A DNA stretch of 32,795 nucleotides. It comes from JANXSS01 sp043729515. Its GTDB lineage: Bacteria > Pseudomonadota > Gammaproteobacteria > Burkholderiales > Burkholderiaceae_D. Location: NCBI GenBank assembly GCA_043729515.1, contig JAYTLK010000006.1, positions 1 through 32,795 on the forward strand, in the 5' to 3' direction. This document shows positions 14,406 to 22,428 of this stretch, one piece after another. Position 1 is the first letter of the stretch; every line of letters begins with the position of its first letter. The position numbers and the translations under genes were made by a program. A model generated the notes under the pieces. That model did no database searches, had not been told where the DNA came from, and was given only the letters and a program-made list of their open reading frames with translations.

Positions 14406-16490
14406 TTATGCTCCAACCAGGCTGGTGACTTTAATCGTCTTCGAATCAGGAACTTCGGAGTGCGAGAGAACTTTCAATTGGGGTATCGCGCGGCGCAGGA
14501 AACGCGCCAGCAGGGCCCGCAGTGGCGCCGGCACCAGAAGCACCGGCGTCAGGCCCATCTGCTCCTGCTGGCGGGTCGCCAATTCGGTCTGTTGCGCCAG
14601 GGTGTCGGCCAGGCCCGGCTCGATGCCTGCGCCGTCCGCGCCGCTGGCCTGCAGGGCTTGCATCAAGAGGCGTTCGAGGCGATTGTCCAGCGTCATCACG
14701 GACAGCTCGTTGGTGCCCGGGAACAGCTGCTGCACGATGGCCCGGCCCAGCGCCACCCGTACCAGCGCGGTCAGCTCGTTCGATTCGGTGGTCGCGCCGG
14801 CATGCTCGGCAATCGTCTCGATGATGGTGCGCATGTCGCGGATGTGCACGCCTTCGATCAGCAGGTTCTGCAATACTTTCTGAAGGGTGCCGATCTGGAC
14901 CAGCTTCGGCACCACGTCCTCGACCAGCTTCGGCGACTCCTTGGCCAGGTGATCGAGCAACTGCTGCAGTTCCTGGCGCCCGAGCAGTTCGGCGGCATGA
15001 CTGGTGATCAGATGATTCAGATGGGTCGCCACCACGGTACCGGCGTCGACCACCGTGTACCCCATGGCCTGTGCCTGTTCGCGCAGCGATGCATCGATCC
15101 AGGTGGCAGGCAGGCCAAATGCCGGATCGGCGGTGATCGGACCGGGAAGCGGGCCGCTGACCATGCCTGGATTGATCGCCAGGAACTGGCCGGCCAGCGA
15201 TTCACCGCTGCCGACTTCGACGCCCTTCAACGTGATCCGATAAGCAGTCGGCTTCAATTCGAGGTTGTCGCGGATATGCACCGGTGGCGCCAGAAAACCG
15301 ACTTCCTGCGCGAACTTCTTGCGAATGCCCTTGATCCGACGCAGCAGCTCGCCGCCCTGCCCCTTGTCGACCAGCGGGATCAGGCGGTAACCCACTTCGA
15401 GGCCAAGCGTGTCGACCGGCACGATGTCCTGCATCGTCGCCTCTTCCATCTCGGCCGGTGGCGATGGCGGCGCGGCATCGAGTGCCTCGGCCGGCAGCGC
15501 CGCTTTCCTGGCGCGCTGGGTGATGGCATAAGCAGTGCCGGCCATGGCGCCGGCCAGCAGCAGGAATGCCACATGCGGCATGCCCGGAATCAGGCCCATG
15601 CCGCCGATGATGGCTGCCGTGATGTAAAGCACCTGCGGCTTGGCGAACAGCTGGCCGATCAGCTGGCCGCCGATATCCTGGTCCGAGGCCACGCGAGAGA
15701 CCACCACACCTGCCGCAGTCGAGATGATCAGCGAAGGAATCTGCGCCACCAGGCCGTCACCGATGGCCAGCAACGTGTAGTTCTTCAGGGCTGCGCCGAA
15801 GTCCATGTCATGCTGGATCATGCCGACCATCAGGCCGCCGATGACGTTAATCACTGTCACGATGATGCCGGCCACCGCGTCGCCGCGCACGTATTTGCTG
15901 GCGCCGTCCATGGCGCCATAGAACTCGGCTTCCTGCGCGACTTCGGTACGGCGCCGGCGAGCTTCGGCTTCGACGATCAGGCCGGCATTCAGATCGGCGT
16001 CGATCGCCATCTGCTTGCCCGGCATCGCATCCAGGGCGAAGCGCGCGCCGACCTCGGCGATTCGGCCGGCGCCCTTGGTGACGACCGTAAAGTTGATGAT
16101 GGTCAGGATCACGAACACCACGATACCGACCGTGTAATTGCCGCCGATCAGAAAATGGCCGAAGGCTTCGATCACCTTGCCGGCGGCGTCCGGGCCGGTA
16201 TGGCCTTCGGTCAGCACCACGCGGGTGGAGGCCACGTTCAGCGACAGGCGTAGCATCGTGGAGACCAGCAGCACCGTCGGAAACGCCATGAAGTCGAGCG
16301 GCTTGATGGTGTAGAGGCTGGTCAGCAGCACGATCACCGACAGCGCGATGTTGAAGCTGAAGAAAATATCCAGCACGAAGGCCGGCAGCGGCAGCACCAT
16401 CATCGACAGCATCATGATGATGATGATCGGCGCGGCGAAGGCACGTGAATTCACGCCCGACATCCAGAGGGGGAGTTTGAGGGAATTCAT
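14406..16490 (-). CDS. flhA: Flagellar type III export gate protein FlhA
   Basis: FlhA is the large export-gate membrane protein that couples proton flow to secretion and docks substrate-chaperone complexes. The 694-residue product has the family length. The N-terminal half carries about eight membrane helices; the FHIPEP signature is seen in the cytoplasmic loop (RIAEVGARFALDAMPGKQMA, then IDADLNAGLI). The C-terminal cytosolic domain runs from about 350 (LGLEVGYRLIPLVDKGQGGE; PPVHIRDNLELKPTAYRITL; EDVVPKLVQIGTLQKVLQNL) to the end. Its ATG overlaps the flhB stop (ATGA at 16487-16490), giving tight coupling. flhF follows after two bases. Confidence 0.98.
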   Translation of the reverse strand: MNSLKLPLWMSGVNSRAFAAPIIIIMMLSMMVLPLPAFVLDIFFSFNIALSVIVLLTSLYTIKPLDFMAFPTVLLVSTMLRLSLNVASTRVVLTEGHTGPDAAGKVIEAFGHFLIGGNYTVGIVVFVILTIINFTVVTKGAGRIAEVGARFALDAMPGKQMAIDADLNAGLIVEAEARRRRTEVAQEAEFYGAMDGASKYVRGDAVAGIIVTVINVIGGLMVGMIQHDMDFGAALKNYTLLAIGDGLVAQIPSLIISTAAGVVVSRVASDQDIGGQLIGQLFAKPQVLYITAAIIGGMGLIPGMPHVAFLLLAGAMAGTAYAITQRARKAALPAEALDAAPPSPPAEMEEATMQDIVPVDTLGLEVGYRLIPLVDKGQGGELLRRIKGIRKKFAQEVGFLAPPVHIRDNLELKPTAYRITLKGVEVGSGESLAGQFLAINPGMVSGPLPGPITADPAFGLPATWIDASLREQAQAMGYTVVDAGTVVATHLNHLITSHAAELLGRQELQQLLDHLAKESPKLVEDVVPKLVQIGTLQKVLQNLLIEGVHIRDMRTIIETIAEHAGATTESNELTALVRVALGRAIVQQLFPGTNELSVMTLDNRLERLLMQALQASGADGAGIEPGLADTLAQQTELATRQQEQMGLTPVLLVPAPLRALLARFLRRAIPQLKVLSHSEVPDSKTIKVTSLVGA

Positions 16491-17710
16491 CGCTGCGTCC
16501 TGGTGGAAAGTTGACCATCCGCCCCGGCCCGGGCGATCTTCGCTGCATCTGCGGCCGCCTTGGCTGCGGCAAAGGCCGGATCATGCGGATCGAGCGCCGG
16601 CGGCACGTCGAACGCCGTCGGCAGGACCGGCTTCAGGCCGCCATCCTTGCGGAAACTGCGCAGCTGGAATACATAAGCCAGCACTTCGGCCACGGCGGTG
16701 TAAAGCGCCTCGGGAATCTGGTCGCCCAGTTCCGCATGCTGAAACAGGGCACGCGCCAGCGGCGGGGCTTCGAGCGTTGGGATGTTGTGTTCGGCGGCGA
16801 TCTCGCGAATCCGCGCAGCGACCGCATCGGCGCCCTTGGCGATCACGCGGGGCGCGCCCATCTTGCCATCGGCATAGCGCAGCGCGACGGCGTAGTGGGT
16901 CGGGTTGGTCACCACCACGTCGGCGGTCGGAATCTCGCTCATCATGCGGCGCTTGGCCATCTCGCGCTGCTGGGCCCGGATCTTGGCCTTGATCTCCGGA
17001 TTACCATCGGATTCCCTGGCTTCCTGGCGCACGTCCTGGCGCGTCATTTTCAGCTTGTCGGCGTAATGCCAGAGTTGATATGGCACGTCGATGGCGGCAA
17101 TCAGCACCAGGCCGCCGACGATCGACAGGAAGGTCACCAGCATCATGTGGCCCACATGCGCCGCTCCGGTGCTGAGCGGCTCGCTGGCCAGGTTGATGAC
17201 GGCATCGAACTGGCGCGAGATGACGAGGTAGGCGATCAGCCCGACCACGGTCGCCTTGCCGATCGCCTTGCCGAGTTCGACCAGGGCATTCCTGGAGATC
17301 AGGTTGGTGATGCCGGACAGCGGATTCATGCGTGCGAAATTCGGCGCCAGCGCCTTGCTGGAAAATAGCCAGCCGCCGATCAGCAACGGCGAACCTAGCG
17401 CCACCAGCATCAGGAGACCCGCCAGGGGTGCAAAGGCCAGCAGCAGATCACCCAGATTGCCGGCAATGCGCGCGGTGAGCAGATCGAAGTCATAGACCTG
17501 GCTGCGATCGAGCGTCAGGCCAGCCGTCAGCATGTGGTTCAACTGGCGCATCATGCTGCCGCCGGTGATCCACAGGCCGGCACCGCCGGCCAGCAGGATC
17601 GTGCAGGTGGCGAGCTCGCGCGAACGGGGAACGTCGCCGTCCTCCCGGGCCTGATCCAGCTTGCGCTGTGAGGCCGGTTCGGTTTTTTCGAGATCGCTGT
17701 CTTCGGCCAC
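16487..17710 (-). CDS. flhB: Flagellar type III export switch protein FlhB
   Basis: FlhB controls the switch from hook to filament substrates by self-cleavage. I place the start at the GTG 17708-17710: AGGAG lies six bases upstream (17717-17721), and the product then begins (M)AEDSDLEKTEPAS, the usual FlhB N-terminus. With this start the cleavage motif NPTH falls at residues 269-272, the same number as in Salmonella FlhB, which strongly supports it; the GTG at 17758 would add 16 unsupported residues. The 407-residue protein has four membrane helices in the first half and the conserved cytoplasmic domain after (VVTNPTHYAVALRYADGKMG, then APPLARALF). A Pro/Ala-rich tail ends the protein. It heads the flhB-flhA-flhF-flhG-fliA-motC-motD run. 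Confidence 0.96.
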   Translation of the reverse strand: MAEDSDLEKTEPASQRKLDQAREDGDVPRSRELATCTILLAGGAGLWITGGSMMRQLNHMLTAGLTLDRSQVYDFDLLTARIAGNLGDLLLAFAPLAGLLMLVALGSPLLIGGWLFSSKALAPNFARMNPLSGITNLISRNALVELGKAIGKATVVGLIAYLVISRQFDAVINLASEPLSTGAAHVGHMMLVTFLSIVGGLVLIAAIDVPYQLWHYADKLKMTRQDVRQEARESDGNPEIKAKIRAQQREMAKRRMMSEIPTADVVVTNPTHYAVALRYADGKMGAPRVIAKGADAVAARIREIAAEHNIPTLEAPPLARALFQHAELGDQIPEALYTAVAEVLAYVFQLRSFRKDGGLKPVLPTAFDVPPALDPHDPAFAAAKAAADAAKIARAGADGQLSTRTQR

Positions 17711-18016
17711 TGCCGACTCCTGTTCCTGGATCGGGTTCCGCAGCGTCGATGGCGACACTGTTGCGAACCATCAGGGAGGATTATCGGTGTCGGCCTCGCT
17801 GTGGCATCACAGGAACAGGCGGGGAAAACAGGGCTTTATTGGTGCCGCAGGAAAATGGAAATCCCTGAGCGGATCGTGCGGTGGAGCGCGTCGCCTGTTT
17901 TGCGGCGTGTGATTCGCCGGATCGCAGGTTTTGCGCCTGGCAGGCAACCGGCTGTCTTGGTTTTCAAACCCGATCGACATGCCAAGCGACAGCATCCAGC
18001 CCGCCGTCGCAGATTT
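17711..18016. promoter_or_regulatory. Spacer between the EAL-HDOD gene and flhB; probable flhB promoter region
   Basis: These 306 bases hold no credible gene. For leftward transcription into flhB, the minus strand reads ACCGATAA at 17781-17788, seven of eight matches to the sigma-28 -10 box, about 70 bases before the start, but the bases 11 further upstream (ATGCCACA) do not resemble its -35 box. I therefore do not call a sigma-28 promoter. No rho-independent terminator for the EAL-HDOD gene is evident, so read-through from cheY into flhB remains possible. Confidence 0.35.
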
Positions 18017-19240
18017 CTACAACTTGAGATTCTGTGCCCAGATCAGCGCCGCATTGTGCGCCTGGTTCACCTTGTCCGGACCGATGAACAGACCCTCGGC
18101 CAGTTCTGCGATCGGGCCATTGTCGAATTCGCCCGACTCGGCCAGTTTAAGGAACGGGCCGTACATGCCATCCCGGTGCAGCAACGCCTGCGTGACCGGC
18201 TCGGAGAGCTGGATGTTTTCCAGGACATCGTCCATCGGCACGCCCAGCAGGCGGTCGAGCAGGGAGAACATGCCGGCCACGAACAGGTTCTCGGCTTCGT
18301 TCTTCGGCAGCACGGCAGCGCCCAGCAGTTCCGCAAAGCGCGCCCGCACGATCGCCGTATGCATCAGGATCGCCGACTGCCCGCCGCTGCTGGCGGTGGC
18401 CAGCAGGACCGACAGCCACCGATACAGCGGCGAATACCCGAGCATCGCCACCGCATGGCGCATTGACTGGATCTCGGCGCCGAGGCCGAAACCAGCGGAA
18501 TTGATGTAGCGAAGCAGTTTGTACGACAACGCGGCATCGCGCTTCAGGACATCCTCAAGCTTCCTGACATCGGCATTCTTGCGCACCATGTCCATCAGCT
18601 GCAGGATCAGCACCTGGCCCGGATTGAGGCCCTTGGTCGTCGCGCCGGTGCTCTCGCGCGGCGTCAGGTACAGGTTGCCGATGAAGGCGTCCAGACCCAG
18701 CCCTGCGCAAGAGTCGTATTCTTTCCAGCTGCTGATCTGGCGTGCGATCATGCGCACCGTCGAATTCTTCAGCGCACCGTAGATCTTGGCCTGGGTCGGG
18801 AAATCCGTCGTCGCGAACTGGATCTCCAGGTGCGTGGCAACCGAGAGCAGCGTGCGGTCCTGGGCAATGGCGTCAGCTTCGCAGAGCGAAATACCGAAGC
18901 CCTTGGCTCGCAGGTCCTTGACCATCGCCAGCGTATCGGCATCGCCCAGGTCAGCCAGACGCACCGACAGCACCACGTGCTCGCCCGGCAGCGCCTGCAC
19001 TTCTTCGCAGCCCAGCAACGCCGGCACCGCTTTCAAGAAAATCTTGTTCGTGCCTAGCAACCAGCCGTTGGCCTCATCCTGCATCTGCTGGCCGACAAAG
19101 CTGGCCAGCGCCCGAAAATCATCGGCCGGCGTGACGATCTCGCGATCCGACTCCGGATGCTGCACGCTCAGTTCATAGCCGATGATCTGCTGCTTCGGAT
19201 CGAGCAGCGGTTCACGGACAATGTAATTGAGGTCGAACAT
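18017..19240 (-). CDS. Degenerate EAL domain plus HDOD domain signalling protein
   Basis: The 407-residue protein has an N-terminal EAL-like fold (about 1-200) and a C-terminal HDOD domain (about 205-390: VLILQLMDMVRKNADVRKLE, DVLKRDAALSYKLLRYINSA, FVAGMFSLLDRLLGVPMDD). This is the YuxH/CdgJ architecture. The EAL half looks catalytically dead: the motif reads YELSVQ where active enzymes have E-x-L-x-R, the metal-binding DDFG segment is not recognisable, and the QGYxFxKP end is GNLYLTP. It is therefore more likely a binding or scaffold protein than a c-di-GMP phosphodiesterase. It starts 12 bases after cheY and precedes flhB, the place where cheZ lies in many relatives. A role in motility is inferred from that position and from CdgJ-type proteins. 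Confidence 0.88.
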   Translation of the reverse strand: MFDLNYIVREPLLDPKQQIIGYELSVQHPESDREIVTPADDFRALASFVGQQMQDEANGWLLGTNKIFLKAVPALLGCEEVQALPGEHVVLSVRLADLGDADTLAMVKDLRAKGFGISLCEADAIAQDRTLLSVATHLEIQFATTDFPTQAKIYGALKNSTVRMIARQISSWKEYDSCAGLGLDAFIGNLYLTPRESTGATTKGLNPGQVLILQLMDMVRKNADVRKLEDVLKRDAALSYKLLRYINSAGFGLGAEIQSMRHAVAMLGYSPLYRWLSVLLATASSGGQSAILMHTAIVRARFAELLGAAVLPKNEAENLFVAGMFSLLDRLLGVPMDDVLENIQLSEPVTQALLHRDGMYGPFLKLAESGEFDNGPIAELAEGLFIGPDKVNQAHNAALIWAQNLKL

Positions 19241-19252
19241 GAATGGTCCGGA

Positions 19253-19651
19253 TCAGGCGCCGGCGGCAGCCAGTTTTTCGAAGATCTTGCTGAGCTTTTC
19301 ATCGAGCGTGGCGGCAGTAAACGGCTTGACCACATAGCCATTGGCACCGGCCTGGGCCGCGGCGATGATGTTCTCCTTCTTCGCCTCGGCTGTCACCATC
19401 AGCACCGGGAGTTTTGACAATGCCGGATCGGCGCGGATGTTCTGCAACATCGTCAATCCATCCATGATCGGCATGTTCCAGTCCGAGACGACGAAATCGA
19501 ATTTCTCGGCGCGCAGTTTTGCCAGCGCCATCGCGCCGTCTTCGGCTTCATCGACATTGGTGTAGCCAAGCTCCTTCAACAGATTGCGAACGATGCGCCG
19601 CATTGTCGAAAAATCATCGACGACGAGAAATTTTGTGTTGGGACCAGCCAT
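19253..19651 (-). CDS. cheY: Chemotaxis response regulator CheY
   Basis: CheY is phosphorylated by CheA and binds FliM to change motor rotation. The 132-residue single receiver domain has the acidic pocket (VVDDFSTMRR), phospho-acceptor Asp57 in FDFVVSDWNMPIMDG, switch Thr87 in LMVTAEA, and Lys109 in VVKPF; all three numbers equal those of Escherichia coli CheY, and the sequence follows the enterobacterial type closely (KFLVVDDFSTMRRIVRNLLK). A GGAG ribosome site lies upstream of ATG. It is separated from cheB by 197 bases and so may have its own promoter. The downstream neighbour is the EAL-HDOD gene and not cheZ. Confidence 0.97.
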   Translation of the reverse strand: MAGPNTKFLVVDDFSTMRRIVRNLLKELGYTNVDEAEDGAMALAKLRAEKFDFVVSDWNMPIMDGLTMLQNIRADPALSKLPVLMVTAEAKKENIIAAAQAGANGYVVKPFTAATLDEKLSKIFEKLAAAGA

Positions 19652-19848
19652 GATGACTCCAGGAATCCGTGGATTGATTGCATTGCATAGACTTGCTTTG
19701 CGTCACCACATTATGCACCGCCGCAGCGGTTGCTTTTGCATCAATTCCACTCTGTCGGCCAAAAACAATCGCGCAGAATGGCCGTTATGCCACACCCGGC
19801 ATGCATGGACGGCACCGAGTGGCGGCACCGAGAAGTGAAACCGTCCGC

Positions 19849-20922
19849 TCAAACCCGCAAGGCGCGGCTGCCCTGGGCCGCCAGATGCCCCAGCACCTTG
19901 CCCGGCAGTGCCAGCAGCGGCGCCACCTCATGCGCCGCACCGACGGCAATCGCCTCGCGCGGCATGCCGAAGACGACGCAACTGGCTTCGTCCTGCGCAA
20001 AATTATGGGCGCCGGCATGTCGCATGGCCAGCATGCCCAGCGCACCGTCCTTGCCCATGCCGGTCAGAATCACGCCGACCGCATTCTTGCCGGCGGCTGC
20101 CGCTGCCGAATTGAACAGCACATCGACCGATGGCCGGTGCCGGTTGACCGGTGCTCCGGTATCGAGCTTGGTAACATAGTTGGCGCCGCTGCGCGCCAGC
20201 AGCAGGTGGGAATGGCCGGGGGCGATGTAGGCGTGGCCCGGCAGGATGCGCTCGCCGCCCTCGGCTTCCGACACCGATATCTTGCACAGCCCGTCGAGCC
20301 GCTTGGCGAACGAGCGCGTGAACCCCTCGGGCATGTGCTGGGTGATCAGGATGCCCGGGCAATCGGAAGGCATCTGCAACAGGAATTCCTTGATCGCTTC
20401 GGTGCCACCGGTGGAGGCGCCGATGATGATCAGCTTCTCGCTGCTGGTCAACGGATTGCGCAACGCCGGCAGCGGCCCGCCGCCCTCTCCCGCTGCACCG
20501 CTGACGATCTGGCGCGGCTTGATGCGGGCCTTGGCGGCGGTCCGGATCTTGTCGGTGATCGTCTCGGTGTAATCGAGCATGCCGCTCTGGATGGAGAGCT
20601 TCGGCTTGGTGACGAAATCGATCGCACCCAGTTCCAGCGCCCGCAGCGTGATCTCCGAGCCACGTTCGGTGAGCGACGACACCATCACCACCGGCATCGG
20701 CCGCAGCCGCATCAATTTTTCCAGAAAATCCAGGCCGTCCATGCGCGGCATTTCCACATCCAGCGTCAGCACATCCGGATTGGTCTGCTTGATCAGGTCG
20801 CGCGCCACGATCGGGTCCGGCGCCTGGCCGACCACTTCCATGTCCGGCTGGCTATTGATGATTTCCTTCATCACGCTACGGATCAATGCGGAATCATCGA
20901 CGATCAGAACCTTGATTTTCAT
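19849..20922 (-). CDS. cheB: Chemoreceptor glutamate methylesterase/deamidase CheB
   Basis: CheB removes methyl groups from chemoreceptors and deamidates glutamines, giving adaptation. The 357-residue product has a receiver domain with phospho-acceptor Asp55 (VLTLDVEMPRMDGLDFLEKL), a linker, and the methylesterase domain: catalytic serine in IIIGASTGGTEAIKEFLLQM, histidine in ILITQHMPEGFT, and aspartate in a late segment (GVILTGMGKDGALGMLAMRH). Length and domain order are standard. It starts 14 bases after cheD and is the last gene of the motAB-che run. I see no clear terminator in the 197 bases before cheY. Confidence 0.97.
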   Translation of the reverse strand: MKIKVLIVDDSALIRSVMKEIINSQPDMEVVGQAPDPIVARDLIKQTNPDVLTLDVEMPRMDGLDFLEKLMRLRPMPVVMVSSLTERGSEITLRALELGAIDFVTKPKLSIQSGMLDYTETITDKIRTAAKARIKPRQIVSGAAGEGGGPLPALRNPLTSSEKLIIIGASTGGTEAIKEFLLQMPSDCPGILITQHMPEGFTRSFAKRLDGLCKISVSEAEGGERILPGHAYIAPGHSHLLLARSGANYVTKLDTGAPVNRHRPSVDVLFNSAAAAAGKNAVGVILTGMGKDGALGMLAMRHAGAHNFAQDEASCVVFGMPREAIAVGAAHEVAPLLALPGKVLGHLAAQGSRALRV

Positions 20923-20936
20923 GGCAACGTTCCCGT

Positions 20937-21545
20937 TTAAAAAAGATCGACTGATCCGGTCAGGTTGCCGGTTTGCAGACGGCTTGCGTAATCCTGCTCG
21001 CGATTGACCAGCGTGTTGTTGTTCAGTGATTTCAATTTTTTCACCAGCACCTTGCCGGTGCGGGGGAAAAAATAGACCTTGCGCGGATGGATGTCGTTCA
21101 GATCCTCGGCCACGATGCGGATGCCCTCGGCACGCAGGTAATGGCGCACGAACTCGGCATTGCGTTCACCGACATTGATGGCCACGAAGCCGCGCAGCAC
21201 ATTGCCGCCGCCGAAGACCTTGGCTTCCAGGTTCTCGCGTCGGGCGCCGGCCTTCAACAATTCGTTGATCAGGATTTCCATCGCATAGGTTCCATAGCGC
21301 ATGGAAGCCGAGATCGGGCTGTCGGCGTCGCCACCGCCGTCGGGCAGCATGAAATGGTTCATGCCGCCGACGCCGCTGACCCGGTCGCGCAGGCAGGCCG
21401 AGACACAGGAGCCGAGGACGGTGACGATCATCATGTCCTTGGCCGTGAAGTAGTACTCGCCCGGCAGGATCTTGGCCGCATCCCGGTCGAAGGTGCGGTC
21501 GTAATAGACATTGGTGGCCAGCTGTTCCTGCGCGGGCGTACTCAT
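20937..21545 (-). CDS. cheD: Chemoreceptor glutamine deamidase CheD
   Basis: CheD deamidates chemoreceptor glutamines and can interact with CheC-type phosphatases. The frame is open to 21680, but the start at 21545 is chosen because the upstream part overlaps cheR, GAGGACAAGG precedes this ATG, and the product then begins MSTPAQEQLATNVYYDRTFD like its relatives. The 202-residue protein has the catalytic set: Cys in VTVLGSCVSACLRD, His in GGMNHFMLPDGG, and Thr/Asn-region KVFGGGNVLRG. It lies ten bases after cheR and 14 before cheB. The C-terminal tail (SLNNNTLVNREQDYASRLQT) is typical of proteobacterial CheD. Confidence 0.95.
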   Translation of the reverse strand: MSTPAQEQLATNVYYDRTFDRDAAKILPGEYYFTAKDMMIVTVLGSCVSACLRDRVSGVGGMNHFMLPDGGGDADSPISASMRYGTYAMEILINELLKAGARRENLEAKVFGGGNVLRGFVAINVGERNAEFVRHYLRAEGIRIVAEDLNDIHPRKVYFFPRTGKVLVKKLKSLNNNTLVNREQDYASRLQTGNLTGSVDLF

Positions 21546-21555
21546 GGCCTTGTCC

Positions 21556-22428
21556 TCATGCGCTGCGCACCGGCGATTTCTTCGGGCCCGTGTCGAGCTC
21601 GTAGACAGTCTTGCCGCGCAGCTTGAAGGCATCCGACACGTACAGGAAGTTTTCAGAATGGCCGGCGAAAAGCAGACCATTCGGTTCCATCAGGGGCGCG
21701 AACCGCGACAGGATCTTGCTCTGGGTCGGCTTGTCGAAGTAGATCATCACGTTGCGGCAGAAGATGACGTCGAACGGTCCCTTCAACTGCCAGCTCTCTC
21801 CGAGCAGGTTCAGCGGTCGAAACGTGACCAGTGCCCGCAACTCCGGCCGCACCCGCGCCAGCCCGTCCTGCGCACCCTTGCCCTTCAGAAAAAACTTGCG
21901 CGCTCGTTCCGCCGACAGCTTCTCCAGCCGGTCCATGCCGTAGACGCCGGCAGCTGCCGTGTTCAACACATTGGTATCGATGTCTGTTGCGATGATGCGT
22001 ACCGGCGGCGTGAGCGTGTTGAAGGCTTCGCAGGCCGTCATGGCGATCGAATACGGTTCTTCGCCGGTCGAACTGGCGGAACACCAGATGTCGATCGGCT
22101 GGGCGACTCTTTGCAAATGGTCGGCCAGCAGTGGAAAATGATGCGACTCCCGAAAAAAAGAGGTCAAATTGGTTGTCAGCGCATTCGTGAAGGCTTCCCA
22201 CTCTTGCGGATCGGTGCCATTTTCCAGCGCATTCAAATATTGCGAGAACGACGACATGCCGATTGCCCGCAGCCGCCGCGCCAGCCGGCTGTACACCATT
22301 TCCTGCTTGCTATCGGCCAGCGCAATGCCTGCCTTGCGATGGATCAGCCCGCGCACCCGATCGAAGTCCTGTGCCGTGAAGCTGAATTCCTTGACTGTCT
22401 CGCCGCGTTCCGCTTGTGCTGACTTCAT
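21556..22428 (-). CDS. cheR: Chemoreceptor methyltransferase CheR
   Basis: CheR transfers methyl groups from S-adenosylmethionine to receptor glutamates. The 290-residue product has the N-terminal helical domain (DFDRVRGLIHRKAGIALADS), and the Rossmann catalytic domain: the SAM-binding segment WCSASSTGEEPYSIAMTACE, ATDIDTNVLNTAAAGVY, and FDVIFCRNVMIYFDKPTQSK followed by LLFAGHSEN. It starts inside the cheA stop (ATGA overlap, 22425-22428). No receptor gene occurs in the window, so its substrates are encoded elsewhere. Confidence 0.97.
   Translation of the reverse strand: MKSAQAERGETVKEFSFTAQDFDRVRGLIHRKAGIALADSKQEMVYSRLARRLRAIGMSSFSQYLNALENGTDPQEWEAFTNALTTNLTSFFRESHHFPLLADHLQRVAQPIDIWCSASSTGEEPYSIAMTACEAFNTLTPPVRIIATDIDTNVLNTAAAGVYGMDRLEKLSAERARKFFLKGKGAQDGLARVRPELRALVTFRPLNLLGESWQLKGPFDVIFCRNVMIYFDKPTQSKILSRFAPLMEPNGLLFAGHSENFLYVSDAFKLRGKTVYELDTGPKKSPVRSA

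Noticed and set aside
14460..16253. Long plus-strand ORF of 597 codons opposite flhA
   Set aside because: It is an antisense shadow of flhA in GC-rich DNA: no ribosome site, His/Gln/Arg-rich composition and no family resemblance, while flhA is complete and conserved.
16360..16440. Repeated ATCATGATG triplets near the start of flhA
   Set aside because: They encode the Met/Ile-rich first membrane helix of FlhA and are explained by the protein sequence.
17781..17788. Sigma-28 promoter before flhB
   Set aside because: Only the -10 half resembles the consensus; no -35 half stands at the required distance.
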